This document shows positions 1-7,912 of a DNA stretch of 64,000 nt, in pieces. Position numbers and translations under genes: made by a program. The notes beneath the pieces are model-generated. The model did not search any database. It was not told where the DNA came from and saw only the letters and a list, made by a program, of their open reading frames with translations. Origin of the DNA: Halobacteriales archaeon QS_8_69_26 (GTDB taxonomy: Archaea > Halobacteriota > Halobacteria > Halobacteriales > SW-7-71-33); assembly GCA_003023195.1 (NCBI GenBank), contig PXRX01000011.1, forward strand, positions 1-64,000, in the 5' to 3' direction. The number at the start of each line of letters is the position of its first letter. Within the stretch, counting starts at the first letter, position 1.

Positions 1-573
1 CTCGTCGAACTGGAATTCGACCGCAAGCGAGGATCCTGCAAGAGCGCAACCCAGACCTTCCGGTTGGTTGGATTGCTCAACGAAGCCGAGAACGAGTACC
101 ACCTCTATTTCACGAATTTGCCGAAGGAGGACTACAGCGCGCCCGATATCGCGCAGCTCTATCGGGCGCGCTGGGAGATCGAACTGCTGTTCAAGGAACT
201 CAAATCGCGGTTCGGCTTGGACGAGATCAGAACGACTGACGCCTACATCATCGAGGCGCTGATCATCATGGCGGCGATCTCGCTGCTGATGAGTCGTGTG
301 ATCGTCGACGAACTGCGGAAGCTAGACGCCCGACAGCGTGAGGTGGAGGCCGCCGACGCCGACGCGTCGGCGTCACGGCTCCCTCGTCGCCGGTGTTCAC
401 TGGCCGTCGAACGCCACGCTCATCTGATCCAGTTGTACCTGATGCTGGAGCTGGGCTACGAACTGCCGGATTTGGACGCGTTGTTGCTGTGGGTGGCGAG
501 GAGCCCAAATCCACACAGAGAACGGTTACGCGAGCAGGTTGAACGGGGTGAGTTCGCTTTTGCTCCCCACTAA
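1..573 (+). CDS. IS4-family transposase, 3' part
   Basis: This is the C-terminal part of a DDE transposase; the reading frame is open from base 1, so the start lies outside the window. The IS4 signature Y-x2-R-x3-E-x6-K is intact in YRARWEIELLFKELK (encoded near 161-205), which supplies the catalytic Glu. Downstream comes a helical tail ending in FAFAPH. The enzyme would cut and paste its own insertion sequence. I could not place the terminal inverted repeat after the stop, so the right edge of the insertion sequence is unknown. GC is somewhat lower than in the neighbouring metabolic genes, as expected for an insertion sequence. The family call is firm; whether the gene is complete cannot be judged here. 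Confidence 0.88.
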   Translation, partial: LVELEFDRKRGSCKSATQTFRLVGLLNEAENEYHLYFTNLPKEDYSAPDIAQLYRARWEIELLFKELKSRFGLDEIRTTDAYIIEALIIMAAISLLMSRVIVDELRKLDARQREVEAADADASASRLPRRRCSLAVERHAHLIQLYLMLELGYELPDLDALLLWVARSPNPHRERLREQVERGEFAFAPH

Positions 574-618
574 ACTAGAACGTATGGTGTGGCGACGGTC
601 GTGGTCGAACACACGAAC

Positions 619-955
619 ATGGACGACGACCACGAGACGGGCTTGGTCGTGGATCCACCGGCCCCACAGCCCGGTGAGATCGTCAACTACCGGGACTTCC
701 TGGGGGATCGTTCTGGAGACGCTGGAAGAGCGATTCCTCGTCGGTGAACCGCCGAGTCAAGCGGACCTAGAGGAACTGGCAAGCCTCCAATACCGGTTGA
801 ACCAGCGAGTTTTGGAAGTCGCCCACCAGGGCTACCTGACCGCCGAAGACCTGGGCGACGGTGCAGTCGACCCGGAGCAATTGGCGGAACTCGGGGAGGC
901 ACTGGACGGCGTCGGAGCAATCGCGGACGAGATCGAGACGGAACATTTGGAGTGA
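619..955 (+). pseudogene. small conserved-looking protein, frameshifted
   Basis: Two reading frames join into one plausible acidic protein. The first begins with ATG at 619 (MDDDHETGLVVDPPAPQPGE, then IVNYRDFLG). The second supplies VLETLEERFLVGEPP and continues to the stop at 953-955, with a Glu-rich helical region containing LASLQYRLNQRV. The switch falls at a run of five G near 701-705, where one extra base would explain it. Either this is a recently broken gene beside the insertion sequence or a sequencing indel. I do not recognise the family. Without the frameshift it would be roughly 110 residues, soluble, without signal peptide or membrane segment. Confidence 0.5.
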
Positions 956-985
956 CGATCCTCCGCAATAGTCGGGGTTGCCTAC

Positions 986-1891
986 TCACGGAAACAGCCG
1001 GTCGTCGTCGATCGGAACGGACTCGAAGACGCCGTAGCGGTCGGCCGCGGCGGTCCACTCCCGGACGTTCCGGCGCTGGTCCGCCCCGAGTTCGAAGGGG
1101 CAGTCCACGCCGTCGGTCGCCCGGCGGAGGGCCTCGACCGTCTCCTCGCCGGTCCACTCGCCGCCCTCCTCCTCTAAGAAGGTCGCCAGGATGTCGTCGC
1201 GGTGGTCGTTCCGGTAGGCCCGGGACTCCCGGAGCGTTGCGACGAGGCGGTCGATCCGGTCGGGGTCCGCATCGTGGGCGGCGCGGTCGACGGCAACCAG
1301 GTGGATCAGCGGGTAGTAGCCGTGGAGTCCGTGCCACTCCTGGCCCACGTCGTAGAGCATCCTGTACGCGGGGTCCTCGCGCATGGCCCAGTACATGTCG
1401 TTGATCCGCTCGACGGCGTCCAGGTCGCCGGCCTCGAACCGCTCGCCCAGCGAGTGGTGGTCGTCGACGACCCACTCGATCCGGTCCGGTGGCAGGTCGA
1501 ACCGCTCTTCCAGGACGGCCTTGTGGTAGGTCATCGCCAGGGTGGTGTCGTGGATGCCGACCCGTCGGTCCGCGAGGTCCGCCGGGTCGTCGAGGTCCGC
1601 GTCGGCGCCGACGAACAGTCCGTTGCCCTCGCGGTAGGTGAGGCCGGCGGCGACGGCCAGGGGGTCGACGGGGACGGCGTCGGTGTGGCTCACCAGTTTC
1701 ACGGTGACGTACTTCCCCATCGACATGGTGGTGGCGTCCAGGTCGCCACAGACCAGTTTCTGGTCCTTGACCGGGGAGTGGTGGTGCTCGACGGTCAGGG
1801 GGAACCCCGGGTCCACCGCCCCGGTCTCCAGGGCGTAGTAGAACTGCCGGGTGTTGGAGAAGGGCGTCGTGCCGAACCGGAACTCGTCCAT
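986..1891 (-). CDS. 4,5-dihydroxyphthalate decarboxylase-like / type 2 periplasmic-binding-fold protein
   Basis: About 301 residues when started at the ATG giving MDEFRFGTTPFSNTRQF; an upstream in-frame extension lacks good coding character. There is no signal peptide or lipobox, so it is probably cytosolic rather than a transport receptor. The pattern resembles the family around 4,5-dihydroxyphthalate decarboxylase: DATTMSMGKYVTVKL early, then DLADRRVGIHDTTLAMTYHK, then GYYPLIHLVAVDRA, matching the family's FP-I-H segment. Members have a two-lobed SsuA/NMT1-like fold. It is divergent from the amidohydrolase at 2089 with about 200 bp between starts, so the two may share control. A role in degrading a carboxylated or N-containing compound is inferred from neighbours; a solute-binding role is the alternative. 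Confidence 0.6.
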   Translation of the reverse strand: MDEFRFGTTPFSNTRQFYYALETGAVDPGFPLTVEHHHSPVKDQKLVCGDLDATTMSMGKYVTVKLVSHTDAVPVDPLAVAAGLTYREGNGLFVGADADLDDPADLADRRVGIHDTTLAMTYHKAVLEERFDLPPDRIEWVVDDHHSLGERFEAGDLDAVERINDMYWAMREDPAYRMLYDVGQEWHGLHGYYPLIHLVAVDRAAHDADPDRIDRLVATLRESRAYRNDHRDDILATFLEEEGGEWTGEETVEALRRATDGVDCPFELGADQRRNVREWTAAADRYGVFESVPIDDDRLFP

Positions 1892-2088
1892 GGGTCGGAT
1901 CCCGGCCACGCGGCCATAAATCGGCGGGGTGGAATCCGGTCGGCGGAGTGGATGGGCCGGGTGCGGTTCGTCGGCCGGGACGACAGGGAGTGGGACCACG
2001 ACCGGCGAGCGGTGATCGAACCTGGCGGGAAACGGACGGACGTGACGCGAGTGGATTTATGATGCCAGGCGGCGAAGTTTGCCCCCGT

Positions 2089-3489
2089 ATGTCAGTAGAT
2101 CTCGTCGTGGAGAACTGTACCATCGTGACGCCCGAGGGCCGGGTCGGTCCCGGCGCCGGGGTCGCGGTGGAGGACGGCACGATCGTCGCCGTGGGCGAGG
2201 CCGACCAGTTGCCCGAGGCCGACGAGACCTTCGACGCCGGCGGCGACTACCTCGCGCCGGGGATCATCGACTGCCACATCCACAACCGGACGCCGGGCCT
2301 GGAGTACAAGGAGGACTGGGAGACGGCGACCCGGGCGGCGGCCGCGGGCGGCGTGACGACCGTCCACGGGATGCCCAACACGGACCCGATCATCGACGGT
2401 CCCGGGCCCATCGAGACCAAGACCGAGATGGGCGAGGAGAACGCCCTGGTGGACTTCCAGTTCTACGCCGTGGTCACCTCGGACAACTACGACCGGATCC
2501 ACGCCCTCGACGAGGCCGGCGTCGTCGGCTACAAGGTCTTCCTCGGGACGACCATCGGCGCGATCCCCCCGCCGACCAACGGCGAACTCCTGACGGCCCT
2601 CGAACAGGTCGCCGAGACCGGCAAGCGCATGGGCTTCCACGAGGACTGGCAGGTCGAACCCCTCGTCGAGAAGTACGAGGCCGAGGGCAAGACCGACCCC
2701 ATCTACCACTCCTGGTCGCGCCCGCCGGTCACCGAACGCGAGTGCGTCAGCCGGACCATCCTCTTCGCCGAGGAGACGGGGGCGAAGATCCACATGTTCC
2801 ACCTCTCGGTCGGCACCGGGGCACGCATCGTCTCGGAGGGCAAGGACAGGGGCGTCGACGTCACCGCCGAGACGATGCCCCACTACCTCTGGTTCACCGA
2901 GGACGTCATGCGCGAGAAGGGCAACGTCGCCCGGATCCAGCCCCCCATCCGCGACCAGGAGGAACAGGACGTCCTCTGGGCGGAGGGGATCCACGGCGAC
3001 GGGATCGACTGCATCGCCACCGACCACTCGCCCCACACCGACGAGGAGAAGGGGATGGCCGACCCCTTCGGGAACACCTGGGAGGCCATCTCCGGGTTCG
3101 TCGGCCTCGAGACCGAGGTACCCGCGATGCTCACCTTCGTGAACCAGGGGCGGCTCTCGATGGAGCAGTGGGTCCGCATGCACTCGACCCGGCCCGCCCA
3201 GATCTGGGGGATGTACCCCGAGAAGGGCAGCCTCCAGGTCGGGACCGACGCCGACTTCACGCTCTTCGACCCCGACCGCGAGTGGACCCTCGAAGATCGG
3301 CACACGCTCCACTCCAAGAACACGGTCACCCCCTTCGAGGGCGAGTCCTTCACCGGGAAGGTCACCGGCACGGTCGTCCGCGGCGACGTCGTCTACACCG
3401 AGGACGACGGCGTGGTCGGAGCGCCCGGCCACGGCCGGATGATCGACGTCGAGGCCATCGACAACGACTACGGCGAACCCCCCGAGTAA
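2089..3489 (+). CDS. dihydroorotase/allantoinase/hydantoinase-type amidohydrolase
   Basis: A 466-residue cyclic amidohydrolase. Started at ATG 2089 (MSVDLVVENCTIVTPEGRV); the longer upstream frame looks non-coding. The metal site is readable: HxH in GIIDCHIHN (about residue 63), the probable carbamylated Lys in GYKVFLG (about 149), His in GFHEDW and MFHLSVG, and Asp in ATDHSPH (about 311). MPNTDP is typical of dihydroorotases, but length and overall layout also fit allantoinase and hydantoinase. It hydrolyses a cyclic amide or ureide, cytosolic, two metal ions. Because pyrD lies 8 kb away and the neighbours look catabolic, I favour a catabolic ring-opening role, but PyrC function is not excluded. 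Confidence 0.8.
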   Translation: MSVDLVVENCTIVTPEGRVGPGAGVAVEDGTIVAVGEADQLPEADETFDAGGDYLAPGIIDCHIHNRTPGLEYKEDWETATRAAAAGGVTTVHGMPNTDPIIDGPGPIETKTEMGEENALVDFQFYAVVTSDNYDRIHALDEAGVVGYKVFLGTTIGAIPPPTNGELLTALEQVAETGKRMGFHEDWQVEPLVEKYEAEGKTDPIYHSWSRPPVTERECVSRTILFAEETGAKIHMFHLSVGTGARIVSEGKDRGVDVTAETMPHYLWFTEDVMREKGNVARIQPPIRDQEEQDVLWAEGIHGDGIDCIATDHSPHTDEEKGMADPFGNTWEAISGFVGLETEVPAMLTFVNQGRLSMEQWVRMHSTRPAQIWGMYPEKGSLQVGTDADFTLFDPDREWTLEDRHTLHSKNTVTPFEGESFTGKVTGTVVRGDVVYTEDDGVVGAPGHGRMIDVEAIDNDYGEPPE

Positions 3490-3567
3490 CCCGGACCGGC
3501 ACCTGAGGGTTCGAACCCCCGATCCGCCGACCCCGGACTCCTCGTTTTCGCGCCTGACTGGATCGGA

Positions 3568-3776
3568 CACACGGCGTGCGCGGTCGCGGTCACCGAGCGC
3601 GAGGCGCGTAGCGCCTCGGAACGGCGAGTAGCGAGGGACTCGCCGAGTCCCTCGGACCGTGCGAGCGGGCCGCTGGCCCGCGAGCAGACGGCGACGCCGC
3701 GAGCCCCGCGAGACGGCCGCGACGACCTCCGCGCGAGTCGCGGCTCCGGCGCTCCCACGCGCGCCCTGTGGCCCGT
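3568..3776 (+). repeat. partial or divergent copy of the dispersed repeat
   Basis: The 361-bp gap before the next gene holds a very GC-rich hairpin-dense stretch. It opens with acacggcgtgcgcggtc like the full copies at 21838 and 58445, and contains several short palindromes such as gaggcgcgtagcgcctc, but lacks the conserved core gctggggaggatcgagg. Its far end (gcgcgccctgtggcc) resembles the outer edge of the copy at 56404-56650 in reverse orientation, so the two ends are in inverted relationship. It starts about 80 bp after the amidohydrolase stop. Confidence 0.45.
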
Positions 3777-3850
3777 CGTGCCGAACTCGACACCCTCACG
3801 ATCGCCGGGGACCAGAACTAAGCGGGCGAGGGCCGTAGCCCGGCCCACGC

Positions 3851-5080
3851 ATGACCGACCACCACTACCGCGCCGGGCGGGAGCGCGGCCGTCGACTGCG
3901 CGACGCGATCCGACACAACCTCGCCGGGTTCCGGCGGGCGCTGGACCGCCAGGGGATCGACCCCGGGACCGTCCGATCGGCCGCCGCGGACTGCGAGGAG
4001 CGACTGCCGGGGTGGGCCCTGGCCGAGACTCGCGGGAAGGCCGAGGCTGCCGGCGTCGAGTACCGGGACCTGCTGGCGTTCGACTGCTTCGAGGGACTGG
4101 TCCAGCCGGACGGCTGTACCGTCGGGATAGCGGCGGGCGACGCCGCGGCGTCGGGGGACACCGTCTTCTTCAAGCAGAGCGACAAGAAGGGCGCCGACGA
4201 GTTCGAGGGCGGGGACTACCACCAGCACCAGCAGATCAACGTCGTCCGGGTGATAGAGCCCGAGGACCCGGACCGCAATCGCGTGCTGGGCGTGACGGCC
4301 GCGGGGTCGACCGCGGTGAAGATGGGCATCAACGAGGAAGGGGTCGCCATCGGGAGCAACATCTCCCGGACGGTCACCTTCGACGAGGCGGGATCCGATT
4401 CGCGGGACTGGGCGGCCGCCTCGCGGGGCGCGTACATGCGCGAGGGGCTCCACCACGGCGACACCGCCGTCGAGGTCGCCCAGCACATCACCCCGAGGCT
4501 GTTCTCGGACCCGATGTCCTCGCCGGGCAACATCGACGTCGCCGACGCCGACCGCGCGGTCGTCCTGGAGGGCGAGTTCACCCACCTCGCGGGCGAGTGG
4601 GTCGAGGACGGCGTCGTCGCTCGCGCCAACAAGTTCGAGGTGCTCGACGACCTCGCCCGATCCGAGGACGAGATCCCGTCCAGCTACCGCCGGTACGAGC
4701 GCGTCTCCGGGACCCTCGATTCGGAGGCGGGCGACGTCGACGTGGCGACGATGCGGGACCTCTCGGTCGACCACGCGAACGGCCCGGGCCTGCAGTCGAT
4801 CTGTCGCCACCAGGAGGGCGACTACACCGACGAGACCTCGCTCTCGGCGGCCGTCTTCGACATCGACGGCGACGACCCCGCCGACAGCGACGTCTACGTC
4901 GCGCTGGGCAAGCCCTGTCACGCCTGGCGGACCGACGAGGGCGAGGGGTGGATCCACCTGACCGCCGGCGCGACCGCCGAGGACGTGCCCGAGGACTTCC
5001 GCACGGGCGATGCCTGGCTGGAGCACTACACCGAAGAACCGTACGCCGGCGAGCGAGAGGTGGCGGCGCTGGACGACTGA
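3851..5080 (+). CDS. C45-family acyltransferase/amidase (acyl-CoA:6-APA acyltransferase-like)
   Basis: 409 residues, ATG start. The family is N-terminal-nucleophile hydrolases that self-cleave before a Cys; here that is Cys89 in PDGCTVGIAAGD, followed by the expected VFFKQSDKK strand where family members have a Q-N/S-D motif. GITAAGS-like (VTAAGSTAVKMGINEEGVAIG) follows as in the family. Members hydrolyse or transfer acyl groups on amides (penicillin acyltransferase, bile-salt and neutral-ceramidase-like relatives). No signal peptide, so probably cytosolic. It lies among hydrolase, lyase and isomerase genes, supporting amide-bond cleavage in the same catabolic neighbourhood. Substrate unknown. 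Family call good, function inferred. Confidence 0.72.
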   Translation: MTDHHYRAGRERGRRLRDAIRHNLAGFRRALDRQGIDPGTVRSAAADCEERLPGWALAETRGKAEAAGVEYRDLLAFDCFEGLVQPDGCTVGIAAGDAAASGDTVFFKQSDKKGADEFEGGDYHQHQQINVVRVIEPEDPDRNRVLGVTAAGSTAVKMGINEEGVAIGSNISRTVTFDEAGSDSRDWAAASRGAYMREGLHHGDTAVEVAQHITPRLFSDPMSSPGNIDVADADRAVVLEGEFTHLAGEWVEDGVVARANKFEVLDDLARSEDEIPSSYRRYERVSGTLDSEAGDVDVATMRDLSVDHANGPGLQSICRHQEGDYTDETSLSAAVFDIDGDDPADSDVYVALGKPCHAWRTDEGEGWIHLTAGATAEDVPEDFRTGDAWLEHYTEEPYAGEREVAALDD

Positions 5081-5122
5081 CGGGAGAACTATTCGGATCG
5101 CGACTCCTTGACCCGCCCCCGG

Positions 5123-6148
5123 CTACTCGGATCGTAGCTCCTCGGCCAGGTCCCGCCACTCCCGGCCGGACTCGGCGGCCATCTCGACGAGGTCGTCGGG
5201 CGCGACGTGGTATGGCGGGCGGGGCGGGCCGGGGTCGATGTAGCCCGCGCCGCCGATCCGTGCCTTCTGGAGGGCGATGGTGTAGAGGCCGTAGAGGTCG
5301 TCGTGCCGGACGTTCATCGCCTCCGGGTAGGTGGCCTCCGGCCCGACCTGCGGGTAGAACTTCTCGTTGGTGGCGTTGATCCGCCGGTTCAACTCGCGGG
5401 CACGCTCCGCGTCGCCGGCCTCGATGGCCGCCTTCAGGCGGAGCGCGGGCAGGGGACCACAGGCGGCGCTGCCCGACCACGCCGCCCGGGCCAGGTCGGG
5501 CGCGAGTTCGTGGGCGAGGTACCACTTGCGCTCGATGGGCATCAACTGGACGCGGTCGCCGACCTGCCGGACGGCGTCGCGCCACATCACGTCCACTGCG
5601 CCGTACTTGGCGGCGACCACCTGGTCGATCTCCGCCAGTTCGCGCCACATCGCCGGGGTGATCCGGTTCTTGAACGCCGGCGGGTTGTGGTAGACGACGA
5701 TCCCTAGCTCGGGGACGGCCTCGGCGACGTGGCGGTAGAACTCGACGGTCGCCTCCTCGCTGAGTTCCAGCCACATCGGTCGCCCGAGGAGCACCCCGTC
5801 GGCCCCGACCCCGCGGGCGTACTGCATCCGGTCGATGGTCGACCGCGTGTTCAGCGTCGTCGGCCCCGCGATGGCGTGGACCGAGGGGTCGACCTCCTCT
5901 ATCGTTTCGACGACGATCCGGGTGAACTCCTTCCACTCCCGCTCCGTGAGGGTCGCCGCCTCGCCGAAGGTGCCGTTGATCATGACGGCGTCGACCCCGT
6001 CCTCGGCCAGTTTGCGCGCACCGGCCCGCGCCTCCGCCTCGTCGAGGGTGTACTCTGCGCCGGGGTCGCTGGCGTCGTCGGTCGCCGGCGTGGGCATGAT
6101 GGCGAAGACCCCCTCCACGTCGTCGTACTCCAGTCGCAGGTCGGCCAT
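5123..6148 (-). CDS. DapA/NAL-family lyase (dihydrodipicolinate synthase-like)
   Basis: 341 residues when started at MADLRLEYDDVEGVFAIMPT. TIM-barrel class I aldolase features: GTFGE at residues 59-63 (family GTTGE), Tyr153 in VVYHNPPAF (family Y-N-x-P), and Schiff-base Lys181 in VVAAKYG. It is longer than anabolic DapA (about 290-300) and has extra C-terminal helices rich in Arg/Ala, typical of catabolic family members such as hydratase-aldolases for aromatic side chains or keto-deoxy sugars. It converges with the C45 gene (3851-5080), and the PrpF-like gene lies upstream on the same strand behind a dispersed repeat. I infer aldol cleavage of a 2-keto intermediate giving pyruvate; lysine synthesis is unlikely given the context. 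Confidence 0.75.
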   Translation of the reverse strand: MADLRLEYDDVEGVFAIMPTPATDDASDPGAEYTLDEAEARAGARKLAEDGVDAVMINGTFGEAATLTEREWKEFTRIVVETIEEVDPSVHAIAGPTTLNTRSTIDRMQYARGVGADGVLLGRPMWLELSEEATVEFYRHVAEAVPELGIVVYHNPPAFKNRITPAMWRELAEIDQVVAAKYGAVDVMWRDAVRQVGDRVQLMPIERKWYLAHELAPDLARAAWSGSAACGPLPALRLKAAIEAGDAERARELNRRINATNEKFYPQVGPEATYPEAMNVRHDDLYGLYTIALQKARIGGAGYIDPGPPRPPYHVAPDDLVEMAAESGREWRDLAEELRSE

Positions 6149-6283
6149 GGCCCTAGATGCAGAAACCCGCCGCATAAGGATTCCGCCGGCAAACTCCGAC
6201 GTTCGGGTCGGATCACCTTGGGAAGTCGGGGGTCGGGGCCGGATCTCGGTAGACCCGGTGGGGCCAACTGGTGGGTGACTCTG

Positions 6284-6604
6284 GAAGCCCCCGGCCCGCT
6301 CGACGGCTCTGACTCGTTGCGCTCCTCGCCTCGCTCGCCCTGCTCGCTCGGCTGCGGTGCTTACGTCGTCAGAGACCGGTCGACCGCGCCGGCCCCTTCC
6401 AGTCCCGCCCGAACCGCAACCTCGATCCTCCCCAGCCGATTGCGCTTCTCGGCTCGCCCCCTCGCACCGCTCGGGGGCTCGCCTGCGATGCTCATCCCTC
6501 GCGCGACTCGCGGCTCCGCTGGCTCGCGGTTCACTTCGTTCACCGCTCGCCTGGCCGAGGCGCTTCGCGCCTCGCGCCGCTCGTACCGCGCGCCGTGTGG
6601 TCGG
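6284..6604 (-). repeat. dispersed repeat copy R1
   Basis: Full copy on the minus strand, beginning 44 bp after the stop of the PrpF-like gene. Read on the minus strand it holds motif 1 cgcgagggatgagcatcgca, motif 2 gctggggaggatcgaggttg plus ggactggaaggggccgg (around 6390-6452), motif 3 gtaagcaccgcagccgagcg and the end gggggcttc (6284-6292). Between motifs lie short imperfect palindromes, for example gaggcgcgaagcgcctc. Weak reading frames through it are not convincing. Confidence 0.8.
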
Positions 6605-6647
6605 TTGAGTCGGCTGTACGTTCGGATGATCCCCCTCGCCGCTCCGG

Positions 6648-7796
6648 TCAGTCGTCGTCTTGCACGTAGTAGAGGTCGCCGTCGAAGATGGCGCGGGCGG
6701 TCCGGTCGATCCAGGCGTACTCGACGGAATCGCCGTCGACGCCCACGCCGACGGTCATCGTCCCCTTGGGGTGGCCGATCCGGACCCGCTCGCCCACGTC
6801 GTCGGCGAACTCGGCGGGGATCGTTCCCGGGAGGGCGGCGGCGACGGCGGTGCACATGCCGCCGGTGACCGCGTAGGCGTGGTGGGCCTTTTGCATCGAC
6901 ATGATCCGGGCCAGCAGGTCGAACTCGTCGGGGTCGACCCGCCGGCCGTCGGGCGTCTCGTAGGGTCGCTTCTCGCCGACCATGGCCATCTTGGGGATGC
7001 CGGGGCTCACGTCCCCAGCGTCGCCGGGGTCGTCGACGAACCCGTAGCGGGCGCAGGCGGCCGCTCGGACCCGTTCGATCCGGTCCAGCAGGTCGGGGTC
7101 GGCGTCGACCTCCTCGGGTCTCTCGGCCGCCGTGAGCCCCAGGTCGGCCGCCCGGACGAAGACGCAGGGGCTGGCGACGTCCACGAGGGAGGCCGCCACG
7201 TCGCCGACGCCCTCCACGGAGAGGGTGTCGGTCCGGTTGCCGGTCGGGAACAGGTCGCCGGTCTCGGATCCGGCGGGGTCGCGGAACGTCGAGCGGATCC
7301 GTGCGCCGGTGCCGGGGACGCCGTGGACCCGGAACTCGCCGCCGTAGCGGGGGGAGCCGTCGGGCAGCACCGGCACCGACTGCTCGACGACGGTTCCGGT
7401 GTTCTCGTTCTCCAGGAGGAGGTCGACCCGGCCCTCCTCGGCGGCCGCCGGCGGGACGTCGACGATCCCCCGTTCGACGGCGAACGGGCCGACGGCGAAG
7501 GTGAGGTTGCCGCAGTTGCCGCCCCAGTCGACGACGGGCCGGTCGATCCCAACCTGGGCGAACAGGTACCGGGCGTCGGCCCGCCCCTCGCCGGGCGAGA
7601 CGAGGAGCGCCTTGCTCGCCGTCGAGCGCGCCCCACCGATGCCGTCGGTCTGCTGGGGATCCGGGCTTCCGAAGAGGTCCAGTAGCAGGTCGTCCCACTC
7701 CCCGCGGTCGCCGGGCATCGCCCGCTTGCGGACGTAGACGCCCTTGCTCGTCCCCCCGCGGTACAGCGCGGCGGGGACGCTCTCCTGGTCGGACAT
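6648..7796 (-). CDS. PrpF-family isomerase (methylitaconate/aconitate isomerase or 4-oxalomesaconate tautomerase-like)
   Basis: 382 residues, normal family length. The family fingerprints are plain: LYRGGTSKGVYVRK at 11-24, QQTDGIGGARSTASKALLVS, and the catalytic-Cys loop VDWGGNCGNLTFAVGPFA with Cys95. A second conserved segment is near GIPKMAMVG. These enzymes have a diaminopimelate-epimerase-like two-lobed fold and shift a double bond in unsaturated di- or tricarboxylic acids without cofactor. With a DapA-type lyase beside it, the gene could act on a ring-cleavage product (4-oxalomesaconate type) or in a methylcitrate-like route. The citrate-synthase-family gene is 13 kb away, so no direct link is claimed. 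Confidence 0.82.
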   Translation of the reverse strand: MSDQESVPAALYRGGTSKGVYVRKRAMPGDRGEWDDLLLDLFGSPDPQQTDGIGGARSTASKALLVSPGEGRADARYLFAQVGIDRPVVDWGGNCGNLTFAVGPFAVERGIVDVPPAAAEEGRVDLLLENENTGTVVEQSVPVLPDGSPRYGGEFRVHGVPGTGARIRSTFRDPAGSETGDLFPTGNRTDTLSVEGVGDVAASLVDVASPCVFVRAADLGLTAAERPEEVDADPDLLDRIERVRAAACARYGFVDDPGDAGDVSPGIPKMAMVGEKRPYETPDGRRVDPDEFDLLARIMSMQKAHHAYAVTGGMCTAVAAALPGTIPAEFADDVGERVRIGHPKGTMTVGVGVDGDSVEYAWIDRTARAIFDGDLYYVQDDD

Positions 7797-7912
7797 GTCC
7801 CGCCCCTTGGGGACCGTCGCCCTTAACGGTGGATCCCCGCACCACGGGACTACCTACGCCACGAGGCCACCCGCACCACAAGACCCATTAGCGGCCCGGA
7901 ACGTTCGCCGGC

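Noticed and set aside
687-2180. Long minus-strand ORF
   Set aside because: Arg/Pro/Gly-rich translation typical of the shadow frame of GC-rich genes; the real gene there is the 986-1891 protein in another frame.
3505-3535. tRNA T-arm-like gggttcgaaccccc
   Set aside because: The stem pairs poorly beyond three bases in either orientation, and no acceptor or anticodon arm can be found nearby; probably chance in GC-rich DNA.
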